Shown here: one piece after another, positions 25,467-35,272 of the stretch
How the letters are laid out: each line of letters starts with the position of its first letter
Position numbering within the stretch: position 1 is the stretch's first letter
Source of the DNA: Bacteroidales bacterium
GTDB taxonomy: Bacteria; Bacteroidota; Bacteroidia; Bacteroidales; PUMT01
Direction of reading: 5' to 3'
DNA length: 38,039 bases
NCBI GenBank assembly: GCA_007134675.1
Contig: SLKJ01000136.1
Location: 1-38,039 of the forward strand
Position numbers and translations under genes: made by a program
The notes under the pieces: model-generated
Told to the model about the DNA's origin: nothing
What the model saw: the letters and a program-made list of their open reading frames with translations, nothing else
The model's database searches: none

Positions 25467-27824
25467 TCAATAGTAGAACTCATCATAACGCCTGACAGGC
25501 GAAGAACGGAACACCCTGTCACAATCAAGATTGATATTAAATCCGGGTGGTGCTTCAAACTCATCTTCCTCTGTAATGCCAAGCGATTCATCAGCGTACA
25601 CCTTCTCCAGAAAAAGTGCCCAGATGGGAAGAGCCATATTAGCCCCCTGTCCGAGATGTATATTATTAAACCTTATGCCCCTGTCCTCCCCGCCGGTCCA
25701 CGCCCCACCCACAAGCTGCGGCACCAGTCCGATAAACCACCCGTCAGAAAAACCCTGCGTGGTACCAGTCTTGCCCCCCATTTGTCCGTCGAAACCGTAT
25801 CTGTGCCGTAGCCTTCTTCCCGTTCCCTCATTGACAACCGACTCAAGCAGGTTAACCATCAGGTAAGCTGCATGCTCGGAAACGGCCTCTTCTATTCTGG
25901 GCTGGAACTCCGCCAGCACATTCCCGTGCCGGTCTTCTATCCTTGTAACCATAACAGGGAAATTATAAACACCATGGTTAACATAGGTGGAAAATGCCCC
26001 TACCATTTCATAAAGCGTTAAGTCAGTCGTACCCAGAAAAACTGATTGTACCGGATCAATAGGACTCTGAATTCCAAGTTTTCTTGCAACCTCGATCACC
26101 GCCGGGGGATTGAACTGCTTCATCAGCCATGCGGAAATATTGTTTACCGAATTTGCCAGACCCCATTTCAGGGTAACCATCCTGCCATCATAATCAGTAG
26201 GGCCGGCATTTTTTGGTGTCCAGATTGTATCATTAACCTCAAAGGACTGGGGTACATTGGGTGCCATATCACAGGGTGAAAATCCCTCCTGCATGGCAAG
26301 GGTATAGAGGAAGGGCTTGAATACCGAACCAGCCTGGTTTTTGCCCAGTCTGACATGATCAAATTTGAAGTGACTGAATTCCGGTCCACCAACATAGGCC
26401 CTGATATGGCCGTTAGCAGGATCCATAGCCATAAAACCGGAACGAAGGAAAGCTTTATAATACCATAATGAATCCAAAGGCGTCATAACAGTATCAATAT
26501 CTCCTTCCCATGAAAAAACCGACATTGACACAGGGGTGTTGAATATCCTCATTATTGTATCCCTCGGCACCCCGGCCCAGTTCAGTTTCCGGTAGCGATC
26601 CGAGCGTCTGATGGTCCTTTCTATATTAAGTTCAACCTGCTCGGCACTAAGGTCATCTGAAAAGGGGTTACGGGCATAACTACTGCGGATACGATCAAAA
26701 TCTTTCTGCAGATCTCCGCCAAGGTGCTCATTGAGTGCCTCTTCGGCATAGGTTTGCATACGCGAATCTATAGTGGTATGAATCCGCAGTCCGTCCCGGT
26801 AGAGGTTGTAACTGGAACCGTCAGGCTTGAAGTTCTTGTTGGTCCAGCCATAAAGTGGGTTGTCGGCCCATTCAATAGAATCTTCAAGGTAACGCTGATA
26901 GGAAAAGTAATTTTCCCTGACCGGCTCTCTTGCTCTGAGTGTAACCCTCAACTGTTCACGAAAATGCCGGGCAAGTCCCACATTATGATCCTGCACCATA
27001 TAATCAAGTTCAATAGGAAGTGCTGTCAGGGAGTCAAATTCACTATCTGAAATAAAATCATATCTGTTAAGCTGCCTGAGTACAATATTCCTGCGCGTTA
27101 TAGCCCTCTCAGGGTTCCTGACGGGACTGAACCATGACGGGGCCTTCAGTACACCCACAAGAAGGGCGGCTTCCTCAACCATAAGTGAATCGGGTGTGGT
27201 ATTGAAAAAAGTCCTTGAAGCAGTCTTTATCCCGTAGGAATGACTCCCGAAATCGACCGTATTAAGATACATCACGATTATCTCATCCTTGGTGTAGTTT
27301 CTCTCCAGCTTTACTGCAGTAACCCACTCCTTGAACTTGGTAATGCCAAGGTTTATTTTCCTGGAAATGCCGAACCGGTAGGAGGTGGTATCACGGGGAA
27401 AGAGGTTTTTTGCAAGCTGCTGTGTTATGGTGCTCCCTCCCCCCGCATCCTGTTGAAGGATAATGGATTTGATAAACACCCGTGCCAGTCCCCGCGGATC
27501 TATCCCCGCATGGTTCCGAAACCGGATATCCTCGGTTGCAAGCAGGGCATTTACCACATTGTCGGAGAGCTCATCAAATTCCACGTAAATGCGGTTCTGA
27601 AGAAAATAATGCCCCAGCAACTCACCGTCGGCTGAAAAGACCTGCGAGGCAAGGTTATTCTGAGGATTCTCAAGATCCTCAAAAGAAGGCATAAACCCCA
27701 TCTTCCCTGCTGAAATAAGGGTGAATATCACAACCAGAATGAGCAATGGCAGCGCAAACAGTCCCCACAGGACGGCCAGAAATATCCTTCGCTTTTTTGT
27801 TTTAATATTATCTTCTTCCTGCAT
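25467..27824 (-). CDS. Class A penicillin-binding protein (PBP1A-type transglycosylase/transpeptidase)
   Basis: 785 residues; polymerises and cross-links peptidoglycan. Residues 1-10 are cytoplasmic and ~14-38 form the single membrane anchor (FLAVLWGLFALPLLILVVIF). The GT51 domain holds the catalytic Glu98 in ATEDIRFRNHAGIDP and GGGSTITQQLAKN (128-140). The transpeptidase domain has SxxK at S500 (GSVFKPF), SVN at 559-561 and KTGTT at 685-689. GWFIGLVPQLVGGAWTG follows the KTG as expected. All catalytic motifs are intact. The gene is divergent from topA. A -7-like TATTTTTG lies on the minus strand at 27912-27905, about 80 bases upstream, without a clear -33 box. Confidence 0.95.
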   Translation of the reverse strand: MQEEDNIKTKKRRIFLAVLWGLFALPLLILVVIFTLISAGKMGFMPSFEDLENPQNNLASQVFSADGELLGHYFLQNRIYVEFDELSDNVVNALLATEDIRFRNHAGIDPRGLARVFIKSIILQQDAGGGSTITQQLAKNLFPRDTTSYRFGISRKINLGITKFKEWVTAVKLERNYTKDEIIVMYLNTVDFGSHSYGIKTASRTFFNTTPDSLMVEEAALLVGVLKAPSWFSPVRNPERAITRRNIVLRQLNRYDFISDSEFDSLTALPIELDYMVQDHNVGLARHFREQLRVTLRAREPVRENYFSYQRYLEDSIEWADNPLYGWTNKNFKPDGSSYNLYRDGLRIHTTIDSRMQTYAEEALNEHLGGDLQKDFDRIRSSYARNPFSDDLSAEQVELNIERTIRRSDRYRKLNWAGVPRDTIMRIFNTPVSMSVFSWEGDIDTVMTPLDSLWYYKAFLRSGFMAMDPANGHIRAYVGGPEFSHFKFDHVRLGKNQAGSVFKPFLYTLAMQEGFSPCDMAPNVPQSFEVNDTIWTPKNAGPTDYDGRMVTLKWGLANSVNNISAWLMKQFNPPAVIEVARKLGIQSPIDPVQSVFLGTTDLTLYEMVGAFSTYVNHGVYNFPVMVTRIEDRHGNVLAEFQPRIEEAVSEHAAYLMVNLLESVVNEGTGRRLRHRYGFDGQMGGKTGTTQGFSDGWFIGLVPQLVGGAWTGGEDRGIRFNNIHLGQGANMALPIWALFLEKVYADESLGITEEDEFEAPPGFNINLDCDRVFRSSPVRRYDEFYY

Positions 27825-27976
27825 ATCTCAGGTCCCCGGTGAACAGACAATTAATCGGAGGTTTTATTTTTATTAATGCCTCAAGTTTCATTCCAAATCC
27901 GGAACAAAAATAGCAAATAATATTTATTAATATTTTCATGCCTCTGTGTGTAATTATAAATAAAAATAATTTCACC

Positions 27977-28012
27977 TACATTTGTCGTTACAAAGCCAAA
28001 TGCTTTACTTTG
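27977..28012 (+). promoter_or_regulatory. Promoter candidates for topA
   Basis: Two overlapping options exist. TTTG at 27981-27984 and TACTTTG at 28006-28012, 21 bases apart, would start the message about 28 bases before the ATG. TACATTTG at 27977-27984 is itself a full TAnnTTTG match but has no TTG at the usual distance upstream. Confidence 0.4.
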
Positions 28013-28046
28013 TGCATTTTTATTCCATTTCTCTAATTGTAACAAG

Positions 28047-30395
28047 ATGGCAGTCAATCTGGTAATAGTTGAATCACCGGCAAAGGCAAAAACCATAGAA
28101 AAGTTCCTTGGCGGAGAATTTGCCGTTAAATCAAGTTTCGGACACATACGAGACCTTTCCAAAAAAAACTTTGGTATTGATATAGAGAACGGGTACAACC
28201 CGCAATACATTATTCCCGACGATAAAAAGAAGGTTGTAGAGGAGCTGAGAAAGAGCGCTAAAAAGGCCGAAAAAGTATGGTTGGCATCTGATGAGGACCG
28301 TGAAGGGGAGGCTATTGCCTGGCATCTTATTGAAGTGCTAAAGCTCAAGCCTGAGAAAGTGAAACGCATCGTATTTCATGAGATAACCAAAGAGGCCATA
28401 CAGAAAGCCATAGCAAATCCGAGGCCCGTTAATATGGAGCTGGTAGACGCACAACAGGCAAGAAGGGTGCTTGATCGTCTCGTGGGTTTTGAGCTTTCAC
28501 CGGTGCTGTGGAAAAAAGTAAAACCGGCCCTTTCCGCAGGAAGGGTTCAGTCCGTGGCAGTCCGGCTCCTTGTTGAGCGCGAAAGGGCAATACTTTCTTT
28601 CAAAAGTTCATCAAGCTACCGTGTCACCGCGCAGTTTGAGGTAACAACAGGTAAGGGAGAAAAATCGGAGTTTAAAGCTGAACTTCCCGTTCGTTTCCCC
28701 GACAGGGAAAAAGCCATGCAGTTTCTCCGCAAATGTTCCGGGGCCGACTACCTGATAACTGACATTAACAAAAAGCCATCAAAAAAATCACCTTCACCCC
28801 CTTTTACAACCTCCACACTGCAGCAGGAAGCCGGCAGGAAACTGGGGTTCTCGGTAGCGCAGACTATGGCGCTTGCCCAGAGGCTCTACGAATCAGGAAA
28901 GATAACCTATATGAGGACCGACTCTCTGAATCTTTCCGATTCTGCACTATCAGCTGCAGCAGAACATATCAAATCAGAATTTGGGGAGAAGTACCTGAAG
29001 GTACGTAAATACAAGACCAAATCAAAGGGTGCACAGGAGGCCCATGAGGCTATACGGCCCACCTATATAAAAGATAAAACCGGGGGAAATAATGAAAATG
29101 AGCAAAGGCTCTATGAGCTTATCCGGAAGCGGACTATCGCCTCTCAAATGAGTGATGCACTGCTGGAAAAAACAAATGTGACCATCAGTGTATCGAATGC
29201 CGAAGAAAACTTCATCGCCTCCGGGGAAGTCCTCAGATTTGAAGGTTTTCTCAAAGTTTACAGTGAATCCAGGGACGATGAGCAGGAAGATATTGATAAA
29301 GGATTGCTCCCTTCCCTTGAGAAAGGTGACCGGCCCGTTGCACTCAGCGTGACTGCCACCGAGCGTTTCACCCAGCATCCGCCAAGATATACAGAAGCAA
29401 GCCTGGTGAAAAAGCTTGAAGAACTTGGTATAGGCCGGCCTTCGACTTACGCCCCTACAATCACCAATATTCAGAACCGCGGATATGTGGTAAAGGAGGA
29501 CAGGCCGGGAACAGAACGAAAATACCTGGTCATTGAGCTTGACAGCAACAACCGGATAAGAGAGAATTCAAAAACTGAAGTAACCGGGAAGGAAAAAGCC
29601 AAGCTTTTTCCCAACGATATCGGGATGGTGGTTAATGATTTTCTAATGGATAATTTTAAGGATATTCTTGACTATAATTTTACTGCCAGTGTGGAGAAGG
29701 AATTTGATGATATTGCTGAAGGAAAGCTTTCCTGGCCCGAAATGATAGATAAATTCTACAACCCTTTTCACAAAAAGGTAGAGAATACCCTTGAGACTTC
29801 CGAAAGGAACAAGGGGGAGAGGCTCCTTGGGGTTGATCCCAAAAGCGGGAAAAATGTGTACGTTAAGATAGGACGGTTTGGTCCTATGGCACAGACAGGT
29901 GACTCAGATGCAGAGGAAAAACCGAGATTTGCAGCACTCCGCAAAGATCAGAGGCTTGAAACCATAAGCCTTGAAGAGGCTCTTGAGCTTTTCACACTGC
30001 CAAGACGAATAGGCACATATGAGGATAAGGAGGTGTATGCAGGGATAGGCCGGTTTGGGCCATACATACGCCACGACAACAAGTTTGTATCGCTTAAAAA
30101 AGATATTGACAGTCCCTATACCATTGAACTGGATCGCGCCATTGAGCTGATAAATGAAAAAAGGAGAGCCGAAAAGGAAAAAATAATCAGGAAGTTCGAC
30201 GATCCCCCGGGCCTGTCAATTCTCAAAGGGCGCTGGGGCCCCTATATTTCTTATGAAAAAAAGAACTTTAAGATACCCGGCAATATTGACCCTGAAACCC
30301 TGAAAAGTGAAGATTGTATGGAGATAATCAGCAAAAGCAGGGAAAAACCCGAAAAACCCAAAACAGCCGGCAGAACCAAAAAGAGAAAAAAATAG
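28047..30395 (+). CDS. topA: DNA topoisomerase I
   Basis: 782 residues; type IA enzyme that relaxes negative supercoils. The Toprim domain has Glu9 in VIVESPAKAKTI and the acidic triad DEDREGE (82-88). The active-site Tyr288 lies in ITYMRTDSLNLSD. AGRVQSVAVRLL and GIGRPSTYAPTI are the other core motifs. The C-terminus consists of topoisomerase C-terminal repeats (VYVKIGRFGP, VYAGIGRFGPYI, ILKGRWGPYI) without the Cys4 zinc fingers of E. coli TopA, and ends in a lysine-rich tail (TKKRKK). The arginase-fold gene starts seven bases after the stop, so the two are probably co-transcribed. Confidence 0.97.
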   Translation: MAVNLVIVESPAKAKTIEKFLGGEFAVKSSFGHIRDLSKKNFGIDIENGYNPQYIIPDDKKKVVEELRKSAKKAEKVWLASDEDREGEAIAWHLIEVLKLKPEKVKRIVFHEITKEAIQKAIANPRPVNMELVDAQQARRVLDRLVGFELSPVLWKKVKPALSAGRVQSVAVRLLVERERAILSFKSSSSYRVTAQFEVTTGKGEKSEFKAELPVRFPDREKAMQFLRKCSGADYLITDINKKPSKKSPSPPFTTSTLQQEAGRKLGFSVAQTMALAQRLYESGKITYMRTDSLNLSDSALSAAAEHIKSEFGEKYLKVRKYKTKSKGAQEAHEAIRPTYIKDKTGGNNENEQRLYELIRKRTIASQMSDALLEKTNVTISVSNAEENFIASGEVLRFEGFLKVYSESRDDEQEDIDKGLLPSLEKGDRPVALSVTATERFTQHPPRYTEASLVKKLEELGIGRPSTYAPTITNIQNRGYVVKEDRPGTERKYLVIELDSNNRIRENSKTEVTGKEKAKLFPNDIGMVVNDFLMDNFKDILDYNFTASVEKEFDDIAEGKLSWPEMIDKFYNPFHKKVENTLETSERNKGERLLGVDPKSGKNVYVKIGRFGPMAQTGDSDAEEKPRFAALRKDQRLETISLEEALELFTLPRRIGTYEDKEVYAGIGRFGPYIRHDNKFVSLKKDIDSPYTIELDRAIELINEKRRAEKEKIIRKFDDPPGLSILKGRWGPYISYEKKNFKIPGNIDPETLKSEDCMEIISKSREKPEKPKTAGRTKKRKK

Positions 30396-30402
30396 CCTCA
30401 TA

Positions 30403-31566
30403 ATGGAACTGATCGACTATTTTGAACCGGTTTCGGTCGACTCCGATTACCGCCTGGGCGAAAAGACTGCTTTCGGAAATTTCGTTCAAAAACATACTGA
30501 GAGAGAAAAAACACCCGATCTGGAAGAAGCAGATATTGCACTGATTGGCATTTCCGAATACCGGGGTGCACACAGAGGCAATTGCAGCAATGCCGCCAAT
30601 CAGGCCAGGAAATGCCTGTATGAGCTTTCAATGGCAGACGAAAAGATGAAGATTGCCGATCTGGGTAATCTGAGGACAGGTAAAAGTCTGGATGACAGTT
30701 ATGCTGCACTGCGTGACGTAATGGCTGAACTTCTTGCCAAAAACACCATCCCCATGATTCTGGGTGGCAGCAGAGACCTTACGCTGGCAATGTTCAGGTC
30801 ATATGAGATAAGCAACAAGACCATCAACCTGACAGCTATCGACAGCAGGGCCGGGATGGGCAGTGACCATTACCCCGATATTGATGTTACGGAAAAATCT
30901 TATCTCAGCACCATTATCTCTTCCAGATCCAAATACCTTTTTAACTATAGCAATATCGGTTACCAATCCTTTTTCACCAGTAAAAATGAAATAAAGCTGC
31001 TTGAAGATCTTATGTTCGACAGCTTCAGACTCGGAATAGCCAGGGAGAAGCTCGCTGAGAAAGAGCCTGTTTTGCGTGATACCGATCTTCTTATGATAAG
31101 CATGTCATCAATCAGGCAATCGGATGCTCCCGCCTCCCTCTTCCCATCCCCAAACGGCTTTCAGGGAGAAGAAGTCTGCCAGCTTGCATGGTATGGAGGT
31201 AAAAGTGAAAGGCTGACAAGCATCGCGGTGGTGGACTGGTATGCTTCATACGACCAGAGATACCATACTGCACACCAGGCAGCACAGATAGCCTGGTATT
31301 TCATTGACGGTTATTACAAAAGAAAGGGAGAATATCCCTTTAATCCCGCAAAAGAGTGCACAAAATTCATTGTGAACCTTACCGGTTCGGATAATGAAAT
31401 AATTTTCTACAAAAGCAACAAAAGTGACAGGTGGTGGATGGAGGTCCCTTCATCAAAACTGCCCAGAAGCCTTATGGTTGCGTGCTCGTACGAAGATTAC
31501 CGAAAAGCATGCAGGCAGGAAGTGCCGGAGAGGTGGTGGCAGAATTTCAGAAAAATAAACCACTAA
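30403..31566 (+). CDS. Arginase/formimidoylglutamase-fold protein lacking the metal ligands
   Basis: 387 residues with the ureohydrolase layout: an alpha/beta core with ADIALIGISEYRGAHRGN, the sheet edge PMILGGSRDLTLAMF, then TAIDSRAGMGSDH and LLMISMSSIRQSDAP. Active arginases and formimidoylglutamases bind two Mn ions through His in GGxH, the D-A-H-x-D motif and two Asp of SxDxD. Here Arg124 stands for the first His, Ser148-Arg149-Ala-Gly151 replaces A-H-x-D, and Ser235/Ile237 replace the Asp pair. Enzyme activity of the usual type is therefore unlikely. Databases would probably call it formimidoylglutamase. It sits seven bases after topA and about 195 bases before porP on the same strand. 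Its role is unknown; the context hints at a link to the type IX system, but no histidine-utilisation genes are near. Confidence 0.82.
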   Translation: MELIDYFEPVSVDSDYRLGEKTAFGNFVQKHTEREKTPDLEEADIALIGISEYRGAHRGNCSNAANQARKCLYELSMADEKMKIADLGNLRTGKSLDDSYAALRDVMAELLAKNTIPMILGGSRDLTLAMFRSYEISNKTINLTAIDSRAGMGSDHYPDIDVTEKSYLSTIISSRSKYLFNYSNIGYQSFFTSKNEIKLLEDLMFDSFRLGIAREKLAEKEPVLRDTDLLMISMSSIRQSDAPASLFPSPNGFQGEEVCQLAWYGGKSERLTSIAVVDWYASYDQRYHTAHQAAQIAWYFIDGYYKRKGEYPFNPAKECTKFIVNLTGSDNEIIFYKSNKSDRWWMEVPSSKLPRSLMVACSYEDYRKACRQEVPERWWQNFRKINH

Positions 31567-31761
31567 AAGCAATATAACAGTCATTTTTTCGTATTTGAAA
31601 TAATTAACTGAATAAAAATCCTAAATCATTAACGCCCTGAGTTTAAATGACCGGAACCTTTTATCCGGATACAGAAAATTATTTGTGTCAAATAGTTTTT
31701 TTTTCTTTTCTTTACAATCAATTAATAAGCACAAAATAAAATCCGAAGTATCCGGTTTATT
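31567..31761. other. Upstream region of the porP operon
   Basis: A 195-base AT-rich gap. It holds a short inverted repeat CCGGA...TCCGG (near 31651-31668) and a run of nine T near 31698. No clean TAnnTTTG promoter could be placed, although the spacing suggests the por genes have their own start of transcription. Confidence 0.35.
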
Positions 31762-32706
31762 ATGAAAAGAATTCTTTGTCTGGTTTTTTTCGCCTGTTCG
31801 GTCACCTCTGGAAATGCACAACAGGACCCTCAGTTCAGTCAAAACATGTTCAACATTATGATGTTTAATCCGGGATCCGTGGGAAGCAAGAATGCAATCT
31901 GCGCAACCTTAATCAACCGTCAGCAGTGGATGGGATTTGAGGGTGCCCCTGTTACAACAGTATTCAACGCAAATACCCCCTTCAGTCTGTTCGGGGCTGA
32001 TCACGGTGCCGGACTTCACATATTAAATGACGAAATTGGCTTTGAGACCAACCTGAGCATCAATGCATCCTATGCCTACAGGATGAATGCCTGGGACGGA
32101 AAACTGGGAATAGGAGTGGGATTCGGAATAATAAATTCTTCGCTTGACGCGGAATGGGTTATCCCTTCAGATGAAGGATATACTCCGGCCACAGGTGACC
32201 CATCCATACCAGTGGGTAACGAAAGCGCTATTACCCTGGATTTCTCAGCAGGGCTGTTCTATTACACCGATGAGCTTTACGTGGGTTTTTCTGCCACTCA
32301 TATTGGCCAGCCTGTGGTAGAATACAACCCTACGGCAACCCCATTTCTGAAAAGGCATTATTACCTTACAGCAGGATACGGCATATCGCTTACCAATCCT
32401 TCCTACAAGCTTCTTCCGGCAGTTCATATGCAGACTGACGGAGTTATTACCCAACTTAACATGGGAAGTCTTATCGAGTATAATAACAGATTATGGGGAG
32501 GAGTCTTCTACAGGTTCGGTTCTGCAGTGGTAGGAATAGCAGGCCTTGAGTTGTTTAACGGCATCAATATAGGTTATTCATACGATTTTTCAACAACCGC
32601 AATCATGGGACACAACAGGGGCACTCATGAGTTTATGATCAGATATTGTTTTGATCTTGTCACAGATCGCACACCCCAAAGATACAGAAGCATAAGAATT
32701 TTATAA
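31762..32706 (+). CDS. porP: PorP/SprF-family type IX secretion membrane protein
   Basis: 314 residues. A signal peptide (MKRILCLVFFACSVTSGNAQ) is followed at once by QDPQFSQNMFNIMMFNPGSVG, the family hallmark at the start of the barrel. The rest alternates polar and hydrophobic strands typical of a 14-stranded outer-membrane barrel (GKLGIGVGFGIINSSL, LYVGFSATHIGQPVV, GTHEFMIRYCFDL). PorP/SprF proteins form part of the T9SS outer-membrane assembly, and in gliding species serve SprB-like adhesins. It precedes gldK by 118 bases, the same order as porPKLMN in Porphyromonas. Confidence 0.93.
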   Translation: MKRILCLVFFACSVTSGNAQQDPQFSQNMFNIMMFNPGSVGSKNAICATLINRQQWMGFEGAPVTTVFNANTPFSLFGADHGAGLHILNDEIGFETNLSINASYAYRMNAWDGKLGIGVGFGIINSSLDAEWVIPSDEGYTPATGDPSIPVGNESAITLDFSAGLFYYTDELYVGFSATHIGQPVVEYNPTATPFLKRHYYLTAGYGISLTNPSYKLLPAVHMQTDGVITQLNMGSLIEYNNRLWGGVFYRFGSAVVGIAGLELFNGINIGYSYDFSTTAIMGHNRGTHEFMIRYCFDLVTDRTPQRYRSIRIL

Positions 32707-32713
32707 AAAAATG

Positions 32714-32734
32714 AAACCTAAGCATGGGTTTTTC
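32714..32734 (+). terminator. Weak hairpin between porP and gldK
   Basis: AAACC (32714-32718) and GGTTT (32727-32731) can pair around an eight-base loop, followed by only two further T. It may lower read-through into gldK rather than stop it. Confidence 0.3.
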
Positions 32735-32824
32735 AGTAAAAGGAACAGCAGTCCATAAAGCTGTACAGGAATTATCAGGTACGAATAATATACATCTGAT
32801 AAATAAATAATTAATAATAGACAG

Positions 32825-34162
32825 ATGAAACAAGTTGTTTTTTTAGTAACACTGGCCGCAATAATCCTGTCAGGATGCGGCAGAGCCCCCAGCGGCGAGC
32901 TAATTGGTGTTCAAGGGAGAAAAACGTGGCATGAACCTGACCCGTACGGAATGGTCTTCGTTCCGCAGGGTCATTTTATAATGGGTCCCAGTGACGAAGA
33001 TGTCATGTTCGCTCAAAATGCTTTGACCAGGACAATTTCGGTAGATGCATTCTGGATGGACGAAACAGAGATAACAAACAACAAGTACCGTCAGTTCGTA
33101 TACTACGTAAGGGACTCAATAATGAGGAGAACTCTGGCCGATTATGGTTTTGATGAGTTTTTAATAATGACTGACGATCTGGACAGAGATCTGGATGAAC
33201 CGCGACTCAACTGGAACACCAGGATCAACATGCGGGACCCGGACATGGTTGATGCGCTGGAAGATATGTACTATCCAGCCAGGGAGCGATTTAACAACAG
33301 GAAAGAACTTGACACCAGAAAACTGGTTTATGAGTATTTCTGGGTTGATTACCACCAGGCTGCCCGCAGGTCAAACCGTTGGAACCCTGAAACCCAGCAA
33401 TATGAAGGAACCGTGTATAACCAGGACGGAGAGGAAGTTCCAATTGCAGACCGTTCCTCTTTTGTGCTGCGTGACCAGGTCCATGTCTATCCGGACACTT
33501 TGGTTTGGATACATGATTTTACTTACTCATACAATGAGCCCATGGCCAATATGTATTTCTGGCATCCCTCTTATGACGATTACCCTGTGGTAGGTGTTAA
33601 CTGGGAACAGGCCCGTGCATTCGGTATCTGGCGGACCAATTATCTCAATGAGCATCTGGCCAGAAGGGGCCAGGGCTTTGTGCAGAACTACCGGCTGCCC
33701 CTGGAGTCGGAATGGGAATATGCAGCCCGGGGAGGTATACCCCTGTCAATGTACCCGTGGGGCGGACCTTATACACGTAACATGGAAGGCTGTTTCCTTG
33801 CCAACTTCAAACCCATGAGGGGTAATTATACCGATGACGGATGGCTCTATACTGCTCCGGTAGCCTCTTTCGAACCAAACGATTACGGTTTGTATGATAT
33901 GGCCGGGAACGTGGCAGAATGGACAGAAAACGCTTATGACGAGTCATTCTACACCTTTGCGCACGATATGAACCCCAACTATAAATACAATGCATTGCCG
34001 GATGATCCTCCTGCCCTTAAAAGAAAAGTGGTAAGGGGAGGCTCATGGAAGGACATAGCTTTCTATCTTCAGGTGAGCACAAGGAGCTATGAGTATCAGG
34101 ACACCGCAAAATCCTATATAGGATTCAGAAATGTGCGTAATTATCTTGGAAGCAGCAGGTAA
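32825..34162 (+). CDS. gldK: GldK/PorK type IX secretion lipoprotein
   Basis: 445 residues. A lipoprotein signal ends at Cys18 in the lipobox LSGC. The body is an FGE/SUMF1-like domain: MVFVPQGHFIMGPSDED, VDAFWMDETEITNNKYRQF, YRLPLESEWEYAARGG, YGLYDMAGNVAEWTENAYD and VVRGGSWKDIAFYLQVSTRSY near the C-terminus. In the T9SS it forms, with GldN, the large periplasmic ring under the outer membrane. An insertion of ~120 residues between the second and third motifs is normal for GldK/PorK. The catalytic cysteines of true sulfatase-modifying enzymes are absent, consistent with a structural role. Confidence 0.95.
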   Translation: MKQVVFLVTLAAIILSGCGRAPSGELIGVQGRKTWHEPDPYGMVFVPQGHFIMGPSDEDVMFAQNALTRTISVDAFWMDETEITNNKYRQFVYYVRDSIMRRTLADYGFDEFLIMTDDLDRDLDEPRLNWNTRINMRDPDMVDALEDMYYPARERFNNRKELDTRKLVYEYFWVDYHQAARRSNRWNPETQQYEGTVYNQDGEEVPIADRSSFVLRDQVHVYPDTLVWIHDFTYSYNEPMANMYFWHPSYDDYPVVGVNWEQARAFGIWRTNYLNEHLARRGQGFVQNYRLPLESEWEYAARGGIPLSMYPWGGPYTRNMEGCFLANFKPMRGNYTDDGWLYTAPVASFEPNDYGLYDMAGNVAEWTENAYDESFYTFAHDMNPNYKYNALPDDPPALKRKVVRGGSWKDIAFYLQVSTRSYEYQDTAKSYIGFRNVRNYLGSSR

Positions 34163-34266
34163 AAGAAAGATAAATATAACCGGTATCTATTTGCAATACT
34201 CAAAATTTATAAATATTCGTTATACTCCTGAGAAAAAAATTGATTGATAATTAAACTATTAGTAAA

Positions 34267-35241
34267 ATGAAATTTTCAGAACTAGTACATAGCTCCGGGT
34301 GGAGGGCCTTCATGGCCAAGCTGTATGGAATAGGTGCATCGATAGTTATCCTTGGCGCCCTGTTTAAGCTCCAGCACTGGCAGGGAGCTGACCTTATGCT
34401 TATTGTGGGACTGGGAACTGAGGCTGTCATATTCTTTTTCTCGGCCTTTGAACCTCTTCATGAAGAACTGGACTGGACTCTTGTATACCCTGAGCTTGCT
34501 GGTATGCATGAAGATCCTGAAGAAGTTAATCCGATGCTTCAAAAACGGACAAGAGGCAATGATAGAGGTAATGATAATTATGCCGTCGGGTCCGGCAGTA
34601 CCGCATCAATTACAAAATTTGACCAGATGCTGGAAAATGCGGAGATAACTCCGGATCTTTTCGAAAGGCTCGGCCAGGGTTTAAAGAACCTTAATACAAC
34701 AATGGCCAAGCTGTCTGATATCTCTGATGCCTCCATGGCAACAAATGAATATGTCTCCAATATTAAGACTGCTGCCCTGTCAATAAATTCGCTCACAGAA
34801 TCGCTCGAAGGTTCAACCGAAAATCTGAAGGGCAATGTAAATAATCTGTCCGAATCCTATCAGAAAAATTCTGAAGTGATCCAAAATTCAACAAACCAGC
34901 TGGTAGGCTCATACGACCTTCTGAAGGAATCAATTAACACCGAGCAATCAACCATAATGGAGGGCAACAGAAGCATAGGTGAAAAGCTGGGTTCCATTAA
35001 CAAGAATCTGGATGCGCTTAATGCAGTATATGAACTTCAGTTACAGAACAATAATGAACATCTTAAGAGCTCACAGATTGTTTACAATGATTTCGGGACA
35101 ATAACCAATAATCTTAAATCATCTGTTGAGGAAACAGAAAAATACAAGCAGGAGATAAGTAATCTCAGCAAGAATCTTTCTGAACTGAATTCAATTTATG
35201 GAAATATGTTGTCTGCCATGAATGTCGTGAGCAGAAAATAG
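34267..35241 (+). CDS. gldL: GldL/PorL type IX secretion motor protein
   Basis: 324 residues. Two membrane helices (about 21-36 and 42-61) form the proton-channel part of the GldL5-GldM2 motor. The residues I recall as important in Flavobacterium GldL (Tyr13, Lys27, His30, Glu49, Glu59) correspond here to Tyr20, Lys34, His37, Glu52 and Glu62, with a shorter periplasmic turn (HWQGADLML). FEPLHEELDWTLVYPEL follows. The long cytoplasmic part (~140-320) is rich in Asn, Ser and Leu heptads and probably coils. It starts 104 bases after gldK and 31 bases precede gldM. Confidence 0.95.
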   Translation: MKFSELVHSSGWRAFMAKLYGIGASIVILGALFKLQHWQGADLMLIVGLGTEAVIFFFSAFEPLHEELDWTLVYPELAGMHEDPEEVNPMLQKRTRGNDRGNDNYAVGSGSTASITKFDQMLENAEITPDLFERLGQGLKNLNTTMAKLSDISDASMATNEYVSNIKTAALSINSLTESLEGSTENLKGNVNNLSESYQKNSEVIQNSTNQLVGSYDLLKESINTEQSTIMEGNRSIGEKLGSINKNLDALNAVYELQLQNNNEHLKSSQIVYNDFGTITNNLKSSVEETEKYKQEISNLSKNLSELNSIYGNMLSAMNVVSRK

Positions 35242-35272
35242 TAATTGAAACAATAAATTTATCCACACCGTT

